A DNA stretch of 64,000 nucleotides from Cyathus striatus (Eukaryota > Basidiomycota > Agaricomycetes > Agaricales > Nidulariaceae): the NCBI GenBank assembly GCA_025738555.1, contig JAOVFP010000014.1, forward strand, positions 1,364,001 to 1,428,000, written 5' to 3'. Within the stretch, counting starts at the first letter, position 1. Every line of letters starts with the position of its first letter. The translations under genes and the position numbers were made by a program. Below the pieces are notes generated by a model. It did not search any database and was not told where the DNA came from. It saw only the letters and a program-made list of their open reading frames with translations. Below are positions 43,867-55,283 of the stretch, piece after piece.

Positions 43867-46011
43867 ATGTCTTCCCATACTCTGGATAAAACAAAGAAGA
43901 AGGCTGTTATTGCTGCTGCAGTGGCAGTTTTGGAGTATTACAATCAAATTCCAACTCCAATTCCCATACATACTTCAATTCTCACTGGGCAACACTGGCT
44001 TGATGAGCTTCTCACCAGTGAACATCCTGATTGTATTTTTCACCAACTAGGCCTTTGTCAGGAAGCATTTTCTAGGCTTTCTGCTGAGCTACAGCTTTAC
44101 CATGGCTTACAGAGTAGCAGACACATCTCAGCAGATGAGCAAATTGCCATATTCCTTCATTTTGCACGTACTGGTGCAAGCTCTTGGTCACTTCAAGAGC
44201 AATTTCAGCGAAGTGGAGACACCATAAGCAAGTAATACATATTTTATAAACTTTATAAATGATTTTTCTAAGTATTTTAAATACAGATACATCCACCAGA
44301 TAACAAATATACTCATTGGATCATTTTATACAATATACATGAAGGCTATGCCTGAAGATGATGTGCCAAAGCAGCTTCAAAATCCGAAATTCTCACCTCA
44401 CTTCAACAATTGTTGTGGTGCTATTGATGGAAGTCATGTTCCAGCCTGGGTTGAAGAGGGATCTAGTATTCCTTATCATAACAGAAAAGAATTTATCTCA
44501 CAGAATGTTCTTGCAGCTTCTGATTTTGGTGGTAAGTTTATATATATTCTCAGTGGATGGGAAGGAAGTGCTGCAGATTCTTGCATTTTTGACTATGCTT
44601 GCAACCATGACTTGAAACTTTCTCCAAACTTGTATTATTTGGCAGATGCTGGCTTTCCATTATGTGATATGCTTCTGACACCATATCAGGGAAAGCACTA
44701 CCATCTGAAAGAGTGGGGTTGTGCTAGTCAAAGGTATATATTAACATGTAATGTACGTCGCTTCGCGATGCACGTTAAAGGGCAAGCTTGACGAATCCTA
44801 GTTTTTAATTATATTCTTTTTATACATACTAAGTTAACTTGTACAATATTTCAACTACTACTATTTCTGCTTGAGTTTTGTTTAAACAGAATTTAACCAG
44901 TTTACTTATTATATACCTTGTATTAGCGGTTTTGTCTTCAATGTTCTTATGATTTATTTTTACTTTATTTTTATGCTAAATAGTATTTCTACTTTAGTCC
45001 TAATGTCCTAACTTTATTTTAATGGCTTGTGCATTATTTATTTATTATCCTTTCGCTCTAAAGCTCTTGATTCATTCTAATGGTCCTTGTCTCAAATTAA
45101 TTATTTTACATGCATGGGTGCACTGGTTGCCTAGTACTAAGTATCCAATAGTATTTGAAGTGGTGGTGGAAAAATGCTTAGTAAGTTGATACAAAGTGCT
45201 CATTATGGAATTTAAATTTATTACAAGTGAGGGGAATAATCATATACTATTGACAACAAGCAGGGATGTATTTACAATGGAAATGAGTGTACTTAATGTG
45301 TAAGATCTGACAACATTTTGCATCCAGTGCACCATTGCAGTGCTGACTAATGTATGCTCGCGGCTCAGACTGGGGAGGAGCTGGTGCCTTTAAATTTTTA
45401 GCTGTAACTGTAAGTATTGCCCAAGTCAAGCCCAAGTGCCCACCAACGCAAAGCGGACAAACCCGTGTATTTACGGATAAATCCGAGAATGGCGGAGAAA
45501 TCCGAGCGTGGCGGCAAAATCCGTACGTGCATGCACAGCCACTACGCATTTTCGCTCGCCAACGCAGACAAATAGGGGGAGCAAGCTCCCCCAATTAATT
45601 TGTATCACTGCTCACTAGTACTCAATATATTTTAGACCAAAAGACTATCAAGAATTATTTAACCCGAGGCATGCTCAAGCACGTAATGCAGTGGAATGGA
45701 TCTTTGGTGTCTACAAGTGCCATTTTCAAATATTGAAGCTACCTGTAGAATATCCACTTGAAATGCAGGTGAAGTTTGTAGCAGCTCTTGGTGCACTTCA
45801 CAACTTTATGGAAGACTGTGAACCAACAGAAGAAACAGATGATGAAAGTGAGAATGAAGAAGACTCAAATATACAAAATAACAATCATCCACCTGAAGTC
45901 ACTGGAATTTCAGATACAGAACGTAATCATACTTCACAATGGAGAGACAAAATGGCTCAAAAAATGTGGGACAATTATCAAGCAGAGCTAGAGCAAAGGG
46001 AGAATATGTAA
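43867..46011 (+). CDS. PIF/Harbinger DDE transposase (HARBI1-like), 395 aa
   Basis: Exons 43,867-44,231, 44,287-44,733 and 45,636-46,011 join in phase to 395 residues. The DDE_Tnp_4 catalytic residues are present: D in CCGAIDGSHVPAW, D in YYLADAGFPLCD, and E in ARNAVEWIFGVYK. The N-terminal helical region contains HISADEQIAIFLHFARTG and SLQEQFQRSGDTIS. The C-terminus is acidic. The enzyme excises and integrates the element in the nucleus together with the Myb-like partner. Intron 1 is 55 nt, while intron 2 is 902 nt and contains CpG-rich foreign-looking sequence. Starts upstream of 43,867 are not needed; the ATG gives MSSHTLDKTKKKA. No stop or frameshift is seen. Confidence 0.9.
44734..45635 (+). 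other. Transposase intron 2 with CpG-rich insertion
   Basis: The 902-nt intron contains, from about 44,750, GTACGTCGCTTCGCGATGCACG and, at 45,350-45,600, a CpG-rich stretch with ATCCGAG.(A/G)TGGCGG subrepeats. It ends in a perfect hairpin GGGGGAGCAAGCTCCCCC (45,576-45,593). The surrounding element is CpG-poor, so the insert is probably younger. Its ends and class are undetermined. Confidence 0.5.
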
Positions 46012-46161
46012 TTTCAATTTAAATACAAATGAGTGGCAGTAGTTGGAATAATAAATGAATATAGTTAGTATTGGCAGATAAAAAATGAGTAACAGTAGTT
46101 GGAATAAGGAGTGACTATAGTTAGAATATGAAAGCATAGAACAGGATACAAAAAAAGACAC

Positions 46162-47251
46162 CTAGAGAGAAATTTCAATCATAGAGCAAAGGTAGGATGT
46201 ACAAAGTGACTCTCCAGAAATAGAAGTATAAGTATCAACTACCTTTATATCAGCTGTAAACAGTCGAAGAGCACAAATTTGCTCCTTCTCAGTGAGGTCT
46301 GCATCGTTCTCCACCATCTGGGTAGCCTTTTTATGACGTTCTGGTGTGCTGAGAACACTTGAATGCATTGAATCTTCAATGTACTGAAGGGCATCAGCAA
46401 TGCCACTCATTGCCTCTGCTGCACACTTTGGAGTACTGTCATTACTCTTCTGATGCTTGAGCTGCTTATATTGCAGCTTCGGAGCAGTGTCAGAGTCTGC
46501 ACACAAGTGCTTACAAGAATTTGGAGCAGGAGTTTCCAGTAAAATAACCTAGAATTGAATTAATAAAATAGAATGCGACAAAGATAAAAAAATATTCACA
46601 TCATCTGATTCTGTATTATTTTCAGGACTCACAACTTCTGGTTTCACAATAACACCAGCATGAAAAGCTCCAGCACCAGTTGCTACAGTCTTGCCCACAA
46701 GAAACCCAATATCATTGAAGAGGGGAAAGGTTTTCTTGCGCCATACTGAATATTTCGGATTTTTCTAGCAATAAATCAGCAAGAATAGTCTAGTACAAAA
46801 TCAGTCACATACCTTGAGAAATGCATCCCAAACTTCATCACTAGCTGTTACATGCTTCACAGTATCATCCCACCCAAAACCTGAAAGCCCTTGAAGATAT
46901 TTGAGCTTGTTATACCAGTCTTTCAGCTAAAAGGGGCAATGAGAACATAAAATATAATGAAATAGGTGAATAACATACATTACCAAAATGATCCTCACAT
47001 TTAACAGCAGTCTTCTCTGTGCCCTTCCAAGACCCTTTTTCTGCTAAAGCTGCCTCTACTTTCTTCCAGATTGTACCCTTCCACCCATTCTCAGCTTGTT
47101 GAGAAACCTTCAGATCCTTCATAGTGCTAATGAGGATGGCATCATCTTCATCAGTCCAAATGCATCGCTTCAGAGGCTTCTTATCTCCTTTTTTGGAAGC
47201 CTTCTTCTTAGGTGCAGGAGATGGAGCAGGGTCATTATTGACAGATGACAT
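46162..47251 (-). CDS. Harbinger Myb/SANT-like DNA-binding protein, 312 aa
   Basis: Minus-strand exons 47,251-46,979, 46,926-46,813, 46,764-46,600 and 46,548-46,162 are all in phase. A basic N-terminus (KKKASKKGDKK) precedes a Myb/SANT-like domain: WTDEDDAILISTMKDLK, WKKVEAALAEKG, KCEDHFGNLKDWYNKLKYLQ, GFGWDDTVKHVTASDEVWDAF and KNPKYSVWRKKTFPLF. This is the typical second protein of Harbinger elements, which binds the terminal repeats and recruits the transposase. The helical C-terminus (AAEAMSGIADALQYIE) may mediate that contact. The gene is convergent with the transposase, with 150 bp between stops. An optional last intron near 46,220 could change the final residues. Confidence 0.85.
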
Positions 47252-47670
47252 GAGAAGTGGGTTGAGTATATAAAAATAGAGTCAAGGTATGTAGAATTAA
47301 TGTGGAATAGTGCTGGAATAGCAGGGGAGACAGAGGCTGCTATGGAATAAGGAAAGGGTGGGAAAACATGGACTGTCATGCCAATCCCTTCCCCAGAATG
47401 TATCCGAATGCTGATTTTAGGCTGGGCAAGGGCTTAACATCAAGAGTTAGGTACCAGTGAAGGATCTGGTTTTGATTTCATCAAATTTGGCAGGTTAACC
47501 GAATCATTCCCCTCCCCTTCCTCATGCACCCAAAAAGGGCCTTATAAATTTAATCTAGGTTTCTAAATGCTGCAGGAAGTCATCCAATCTAATGACCACA
47601 CTCAAGTGCATCAAATATAATTGAGCTCCAGTGTCTGGCACCATGGCTTCTCAGTTAGATATTATAATAT

Positions 47671-50600
47671 CGGTAGTGTTGCTGCGGAGTGAACTGAAGT
47701 GAACTGATCTAACATTTCAGAAACAGTTCATGAAAGATCACAACAAATGATTTGGCATGATTTGAGAAGTGATTTAGTTCATGATTTCAGTAGTAAGTTG
47801 GTGTTAAAGTAAGTAGCCAATCAAGTCATGAGTAGAAATCATCGGACCTTAAGTACACAAGAAACAAGCACATGAAGTAGTACTATAGAGCACATGGTGA
47901 AGGTAATAATATCAGGGCAGTACATTATCAATATGTAGCATAGTTTGGTAGATTTAATGTTGGAGCAGGTTGTCCTTCAGCCTCTGCATTTCTAATTAGT
48001 TCTGTCAGTTCTTCAATGTTGTCTGACTTTAATAACTCCTGTACAGCATATGCTGTTACTGGGCTACTTATACTGTAATCTTCTGGCTTGGCAATTTGAA
48101 TATCATCTGTAAATGTAAGTCATTGCTTCTTGTAATAAAATTTAAGTACTTGTAAAGCCTCAAATAAATCAGTGGCAATGTGACTTCGATGTAATGTAGC
48201 AGTCTCCTTGCTAGAAGAAAAGGTGTGCTCGCAAGATACAGATGATGCTTGTGCTGGAAGTGCATCCATAGCAATGCTGAACAATGTAGGATATGATCCT
48301 CCATATCTCTATGTTAAAATTTATTAGTAAACGAGACATCATTAGTGTACACAAGAATGTCACTTACATCCCAAAATAGCACTATGTTCTCACTGGTGTC
48401 ATGTCCTTTGAAGTCATACAGATCATCTCCCTCGTATTGCTCAAGCTCACACTCTGCAATTCTTTGATCCTCAGCAAGCTTTCATGTTTCTATATTCTCA
48501 AGTTCTTGTGCTGAAGTGAAGGAGTTGGATTCTGGGATGGCTGCTGGTTTGTTGGGGATATCAGGGTAGCATGTGTGGTAGTATGTAAAGTTGATTGATG
48601 TCAGTGCTCAGATACATTTAATGAATGAAGGTTTCCAAGTCTGTGAAATTGAGCTTGAGCAGCTTGTGAAACTGCGGCCTTTGGAGATGTTGTGGGTGCA
48701 ACATTCAAAGATGAAGTTGTCATTGAAGTTTTAGCTAACTCCAACTTCTCATGCTCCTTCCTGCATGAGGTTTGATACCAAATCATCTAATTGGAGTTAG
48801 TTATTTTTAAAAACATCTGAGGATGAGAAATACACATACAGATTCCAGAACCCAAGCTCTTGCTTCACTCACACATTCAGGAGACCAATTACTTTTCATC
48901 CATTGAAATTTCATCGCTGGATTTACAACTACAGATTGATACATTTAGCAGTAGTTGTATAAATGATTAATGATCATTAATGTACCCATGGCATGCACAT
49001 AAATTTGAGTATTACAAGCAAGAGCTATATAATCTTCAATTTTAGAAATGGCTACCCCAATGTAGTGTGAGAGCTCTGGGATTGTGCCTTGCAGTTCATG
49101 CCATTTGAAGAGGAGAATTTCATATGCAGGAAGTGCAAGGGAAAGTGTAGGTGTTTTCTTGCCTGACAGAATCTCCTGTGCAACATGTGAGACCACAAGA
49201 ACATGGTCTATATCTTGTAAGATATCGAGGTTGTCATCTGTAAACATGTACTCAGTTTGTTCACTGCATACAAGGAAGATCTTTATGGCCTGATAACTAT
49301 GAATTAGCATGGTGAAATGATAAATATGTCCAAAAATGAAAACACACAGGATATAATTGAAGCATTCGACAGATCATTTGATGTGTTGATGACCAGCATG
49401 TTTCACAGTCATGTAATAGTTGCAAAACTGGAAGTGTCACCCTCCCTTCATTCCAATACCCTTTGGTGTTACCTTCAATAGTAATATCTTCGAGAAGCTT
49501 TTGATGTTGTCCTGATGATCAGCATATAGCAATGAGATTTCGGCAAGTACCAACCAAGTCCTTTGACAGCCCTTGCATGTACTGGTGCAGTTCGAGGGAA
49601 GTCAGTGGTGATGGCATTGGCACTGACTCTGCAGAGGTATTGGTATCATCTGATGATGAGCTTGGGATCACAGTTAATGGTGGTGTATAAAGCCAAGGAG
49701 CATGGGGATTAGTTTTCAACTCTTCAAGAAAGGCTTGACAAGTGAGGTTGATTATATGAGGAAAGCATCTATCATAATATAAGATAAGCTTTGAATAGGT
49801 GTACCATGCTTACTGAATACAGTTTCCATCTCTATTGAACTCAATGCCTTCAGACAAGAGTGTATGTTCCAGTTGCACCATAAATGTATTATTATTTAAT
49901 GTGTTATCCATTGTTATTAAGCCAATCTGCCATATTATTAGTACATATGATTGTGAAGTAGTCTGTAGAATAGTATCCAAACCTTTCCAATAAGATCATA
50001 TGAAGTCAATATTTCATAGAAAGTGCTTCCAAGGTTAGTGCCAGTGTGTTCACCCACATACTTAAATGCAATGAGTGCACTGCAATATTCAAGATGCCCA
50101 TTAATCTTGATGATAAAGTGTGCAGTTACAGCCATAAATGACCATAGCATTAAGTCACTCCACAAATCCATGGTAAATGAAATGTGCCCAAGAGCCTGCT
50201 AAGTAATAGACATTAGATGGTGTTGATTATGAAAAAAAAAAAAACCAAAGAACTTACAAGCAGATCATCCTTAAGCTTATCAAAGACCTTTTTATGCTCA
50301 AGAAGAATATCAGTGCAAAGCTTAGTTCAGTGAACAAGCTCTTCATCAGTTAAATCATCACCTGCAAGGTATAAAATCAAGTCATGGAATTCTTCACATT
50401 CAACAACATTAAGAGACTATGGAGTTGTTATGAATATGCAAGTGAAACAAACTGATTAATACATACCTGATCATCAATGACAATCCATCACATTAATAAG
50501 TGATAAAATGTTGCCATGCAGAAAACACTGTTTTCACACAACATAGCTGATGGGCCATGTTGCTTGCTAATATCTACACTTCCCTTGAGTCCTTTAGCTT

Positions 50601-50933
50601 GCACAGTCAACTCCCATATTCCCTAATGACTGTTCTGAAAGTGTGTGCGGTAACAACTTGTCATGCTCTTGCTTTGGTGGTGGTACCATGTTTTCCATGT
50701 TTTCCTTTGGACAAAATAAATATTAATTGAAGAAATAGTCAGTTGATGGCATAGTATGACTTATGTGCAAAGTTTGCAACCAACAAACTCACTTGTTGGC
50801 TTCTCGGTAAGCCAAGGTTCAGTTGCAGGATTTGGCCAGATAGATGGAACCTCCTCAGTGTCAAGCAGATGCAAGAAATACCATACATCAGTTGCTGTGG
50901 ATGCACAGTGAGACCTTGGCTTTGAGGAACTGA
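47671..50933 (-). mobile_element. hAT element inserted in the left A repeat
   Basis: The left A repeat is broken between GATATTATAATAT (to 47,670) and its continuation TGGTTTCAGAATTTCAC (from 50,942). The 8-bp sequences at the breaks, TATAATAT (47,663-47,670) and TATTATAT (50,934-50,941), differ at one base, consistent with an aged hAT-type 8-bp duplication. The left end reads CGGTAGTGTTGCTGCGG. I could not recognise a matching right inverted repeat. The content is a decayed hAT transposase on minus. Confidence 0.7.
48120..50640 (-). pseudogene. hAT-family transposase, decayed
   Basis: Minus-strand pieces follow the fungal hAT order: WIVIDDQSLNVVECEEFHD and LAGDDLTDEELVH (about 50,500-50,300), DLWSDLMLWSFMAVTAHFI with GEHTGTNLG (50,170-49,990), HVAQEILSGKKTPTLSLALP and HELQGTIPELSHYIG (49,230-49,050), and the C-terminal dimerisation domain YPTLFSIAMDALPAQASSVS plus CEHTFSSSKET (48,300-48,120). 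In-frame TGA codons occur at about 48,487 (T-TGA-KLAEDQ) and about 50,330 (LVH-TGA-TKL), both where relatives have arginine, so CGA to TGA is likely. The transposase is inactive. Confidence 0.8.
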
Positions 50934-51022
50934 TATTATATTGGTTTCAGAATTTCACTTAAGTGAGACTGAGTGCTTACTAACTGAAGCATGGTCATCT
51001 GGTAACTATGTGCTCTTAAGTA

Positions 51023-51706
51023 CAGTCATCAACCACCCAATGTGACACACCACCCTACATGACAAACCCAACTGAATGACTTCTCCTAACATCAAATCTA
51101 TGGCTATCACTGCAATTCTTTTGTATTTTTAGGCCTAGTATCCCAGTAATGAGTTCCAACAGTATTTTTACAGATATATATTGAAATAGATATATGACAC
51201 ATAAATTAAGTTGGAGAGTTACCCCAAACATGAGGTTTCCAAAAAATACATGGTATGTATTACTCCATAAAGATACCTAATTTAACTGTTTTATAGCATA
51301 AGTAGCTATGATTCAATGTAATAAACCTGTATAAATGTTTTTATGAGTAAAGTGTATCTATGTTCTCTGATATCATTAGAAATCTGAAGTGCTCAGTGTT
51401 GCGAGACAAGGAGGTTTTGTTTATATTAATGATCCGGACTTTGGCTATTTTTAATTTCGAAGTGTTCATAATAAACTGTATTGCCATCAGCAGCTGTCAT
51501 GCCACATGGTTTTGATCAAAATCCAGTCCCCTCAACTATTTTGTGAATGTTCATTCCCTACTAAAACACAGCACGGTAAAAATTATACAAAGTGATTCTA
51601 TATGGTTATATCTATCCATATGTACAATTTTTATAGTAGAATATGTACCAGATAATGTGGAATCACAACTTCAAGTTTTGTTGTCACATGTAATGGTTGA
51701 TGACTG
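51023..51706. mobile_element. Tc1/mariner-type MITE in the left A repeat
   Basis: Inverted ends CAGTCATCAACCACCCAATGTGAC (51,023) and the complement of the right end CAGTCATCAACCATTACATGTGAC (51,706) agree at 21 of 24 sites by my reading. TA lies on both sides (51,021-51,022 and 51,707-51,708). Removing this 684-bp piece rejoins the A terminal repeat (..GTAACTATGTG / TAACTATTTAATTCATTAC..). No transposase is encoded. Confidence 0.8.
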
Positions 51707-51789
51707 TAACTATTTAATTCATTACAGTGAAATAGAATAATATGTCTATATGAGCTCGGATACAAGTATTTGTGTACTAGATGAACTGA

Positions 51790-53945
51790 TGATGTAAGCA
51801 ATACTACTGGAGACTTTCAACTGATTGTTCAGCAATTTTTCAGCATGACACAAAAGTTCATTCATTGTTCTGTTCACCTCCTGGTTTGAAGTGTGACTAG
51901 CATAAAATTTGTTCACATCTCATGGTGATCATAAAAAATTTCTACAATCTAGGAAGACTTTGAAGGGAAATTAGACCATTCTAATGTAACAGAGCACTTG
52001 TATTTTGTGAAAAATAATTGAAGTTTTTCGGAAAAAAAATCAGTCTTTTAGTTTCACAGAACCTTTGTTTGCAGCTGCCTGTGATGTGTGACAACCAGAC
52101 TAAATTGTTCTGTTCAGAGGCCCTGTGTGATGCATGACCAAACAATCAGTCAAAAGTCCCCAGTATGTGGCGCTCATATTAAGTAAACTGAATTTCATCC
52201 ATTTTGCTGTTAAATCCAATTTCATTCAAGTGTAACGTTAAGCATTACTGAACTTTAGTTTAAGCTCTTCTTTTATTGTTCTATGCTACTGTTATATATT
52301 GTAGAGCAGGTGTTTGGCCTGCACTATGGAATGGACAGTTTGACAACTTCTGCAAACATGTATAGTCACATGACCTGTTCCTTGAAACAGCATGTCTATG
52401 CTATCATCTCTGCCACCTCAACACACTTCCCGATGCTCTCCACCTCCACCCCCTTTGCCACAACACTAACCATATCAATGACACCAAGACCACCACAGGA
52501 ATGCTTACAACACAGACTCAAGTAACCAAGAGACCACTCAACAGTGGCACCTTAAAATCTAATCATCTCCATATTGACATTTCAACACATTCTCTCTCTC
52601 TCCTTATCCTTTAATTCATTCTCTACATTCTATTCCAAACAGACTCATGTTTCTGCTCCTTGGAACAATTATTCAATTCATATCTTATCCTTGGCCTTAC
52701 TTATATTCAGTTCGCTCTTTTTAGGTATATTCCTTCTTTCTTTTCTATATAAACTGTACATCTAGGTATATCAAAATTCAGTGAAGTTCACCATCTTGAG
52801 TTCTCATCTAAACGATTCGGTTTCGTTCTCTGTCACTGTCTACAGTGCTCCACATTGTTTTATTTGCTCCAACTTGTTGTGCAACTCTACTCAACCAATT
52901 TTCATCTCAGAACTTCAAAACTCGAAGTTCTCATCCATTTCCTTTTGTATTCGTCATTGACCATTGTATTTCATCACCTTAGAATCCTTATGTTGGATGG
53001 ATGTGCCAACAACTCGCATTTCTTTGTGTAGGAACCTTCAACCACAAGTTTCCCCCTTCAATATTTTGCACTGAATAAGAATTATGAAAGGGTTGTTGAG
53101 ATGTTTTGGAGATGTTATCTCTTGGTTATCTCCAGTATAAAATACACTCATCCAAGTTGTAAGAAGATTAATTAGAGTGACGGAGCATGGATCACAGCAG
53201 AGAAAAATGTTTTAATGGCAAAAGGAATGAAGTTGGATATAAGTCAAACAACATGCTGTGCATGATGCTTAGAAAAGCGTGGGAATTAAAATGGGATATT
53301 TCCGAAGCTTCATAAAGTCGAAACAGTCATTATAAAAGAGATATCTGTGGTGGTATGATATATCAATGCATAAAATATAGTGGCATATCCATTTGTAGAC
53401 TGGAAACATTTTTATAGGGAGTTATTTTACAGGGCTTTGCATTAGAAGCTGCTGTACTGATTTCTCTGAATTTGTTTGATGTATTTTCTATTAACACATA
53501 ATGACAGTGTCATGCTATTCAATCACTTGATACTGACAAGATATTGTTGAAGTTATCTGGTATTACTGTGAAGAACCCCTAGAGTATGTAATCAAAGTAC
53601 AGGGTACATAAGTATACTTACTTACAAAAAGTCACTTTTATCAACAATGCCTGAGGTGTATAGACTATGGTATAACTATTATATAAGTAATGTACATCAT
53701 GAGTTCAAGAGTCTGCTACTTCTAGAGTCAGAGTGGAGTAAGCAAATGATAAGTAGTAGGCGGTGAAGCATATAGCACTATTGTACAGTTTACAGTATTT
53801 GTAAATACTATACATGTCAGGATTATAGAGTAAGAAAGCAAGATAGACATAGTACATATGAAATAATTACCTGGTTGTCAATCATGTATGTATGTCAAAG
53901 GTGGCTTACTGAAGTGAATTTGTAGTTGGATCAGGTGCATGGGTT
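51790..53945. other. Interior of the family-A element
   Basis: AT-rich, with no ORF above about 80 codons and no transposase motif. A TATA-like stretch and C/T-rich tracts lie at 52,580-52,770. It shares no obvious interior similarity with the second A element at 62.4-64.0 kb. Confidence 0.45.
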
Positions 53946-54241
53946 CACTTAATATGAGTGCTACATAGTATCACTTATATTGTCTGCCAATAGCTTATCT
54001 AGTCTACATTGCACAAATACTTATATTAGAGCTCATAGAGGTATATTATCCCACCCTAACGAGCTAAATAATTACATAAGCACACATTGTAGTTACCAGA
54101 TGACCATGCTTCAGTTAATAAGCACTCAGTCTCGCTTAAGTGAAATTCTGAAACCAATATTATAATATCTAACTGAGAAGCCATGGTGCTGGACACTGGA
54201 GCTCAATTATATTTGATGTGTTTGAGCATGGTCATTAGACT

Positions 54242-55283
54242 GGATGCCTTTCTGTAGGAATCTATTCATGTCTTTTTTGAATAGATTCGAATAGATTCCT
54301 GTTTGCCAAGATGCCAATTTTTGCTTATCATCACATAGCTCAGGTGGGGCCTTTACAGACTTTCATAGATTTTGAAGTCTGGAGAGGCCTTAGGACCCCT
54401 TGCCAGATTTTGAAGTTGTGAATAAACCTCACTAAACCTCACTTAAACCACCTAATTTACTTTGGCCTTCCTGTTATGGCTAAGATGACATTAAACATGC
54501 AGAACAGATACCATGCTGTACCTTGGTCTGTTTCAGACTTCCAAGCCAGAAGTTCTGAATGATGAAGGTAGAGGTGTCTGTCCTGATGTGATTCCAAGTG
54601 TCAACAGTCATTGATGAGCCTTGCCATAAAGGTAGCAGCAGCAGCTTCTTCATCATCTTATTGGCCTTCTTGAAGCATAGACAGAATATTGGGGTCCATT
54701 AAAAATGAAGGGGGTGTATTGCTTGGATATAGCAGTGGGTATGAGGTGATAATGACGAGGGGGAAGCCTTTGGGAAGCCTGGCACATGCTGGAATTGATG
54801 GGGTACAGATGACATGGGAGGCTTTGTCAGCTTGCCAAAAGGGAGTATCTGTCATTAATAGGTTCTAATAGAATTGGCTATGGGAAAATGATATGAAATA
54901 GACATAGATTTTAAAACTCCGATCTATGAAATATTTCATAGATCAGAGTTTTAAAATCTATGTCTATTTTGTTGCATATTCCCATAGCCAATTCTATTAT
55001 CAACAGATAAATAGCAACTGTGCCATAAGCCCAACATCATCTTACCTATAATAGGAAGTCCAAGAATGTGTAAGCATCCTAAGTGAGCCTTAGCAAGGTT
55101 TATTCAAGACTTTAAAATCTGGCAAGGGGTCCTGAGGCCTCTCCAGACATCAAAATCTATGAAAGTCTGTAAAGGCCCCACCTAAGCTATGTGATGATAA
55201 GCAAAAATCGGCATCTTGGCAAACAGCAATCTATTTGAATCTATTCAAAAAAGACATGAATAGATTCCTACAGAAAGGCATCC
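54242..55283. mobile_element. Family-B element B2, foldback type (1,042 bp)
   Basis: Long inverted arms, about 54,242-54,447 and 55,078-55,283, start GGATGCCTTTCTGTAGGAAT and share AGATGCCAATTTTTGCTTAT and AGGTGGGGCCTTTACAGACT-like blocks. The flanks are an exact ACT triplet (54,239-54,241 and 55,284-55,286). The ends fit a common B consensus GGATGMCTTYCYGYAG with B1. It sits in the right repeat of element A at the same site that B1 uses in the left repeat. Confidence 0.82.
54867..54998. repeat. Near-perfect 132-bp palindrome
   Basis: Arms of about 65 nt (AATAGAATTGGCTATGGGAA, then AATAGACATAGATTTTAAAA, then GATCTATGAAAT) meet at CTATGAAATATTTCATAG. Only a few mismatches occur. The palindrome sits in the middle of element B2 and may be a further nested foldback element. 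Confidence 0.75.

Larger units (their letters stand above)
43657..47541. mobile_element. Complete PIF/Harbinger transposon, 3.9 kb
   Basis: Terminal inverted repeats begin GGCCCTTTTTGG(A/G)TGCATG and continue GGAAGGGGAGGGGAA (about 37 bp, few mismatches). The target duplication is TTA (43,654-43,656 and 47,542-47,544), the TWA type of this superfamily. It carries the two convergent genes expected: a DDE transposase on plus and a Myb/SANT-like protein on minus. Both are open, so the element may have been active recently. Confidence 0.92.
42962..47585. mobile_element. Family-B element B1, carrying a Harbinger transposon
   Basis: Inverted ends GGATGACTTCCCGCAG..TTTAGAAACC (42,962) and, as complement, GGATGACTTCCTGCAG..TTTAGAAACC (47,585), similar over about 35 bp. 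The flanking triplets are AGT and AAT, compatible with a 3-bp duplication with one G-to-A change. Without the Harbinger insertion the element is about 736 bp and has no ORF. Confidence 0.75.

Noticed and set aside
45576..45620. Helitron 3' end (hairpin plus CTAG)
   Set aside because: The hairpin is perfect, but CTAG lies about 20 nt downstream instead of about 10-12, and no matching TC start or Rep/helicase was seen.
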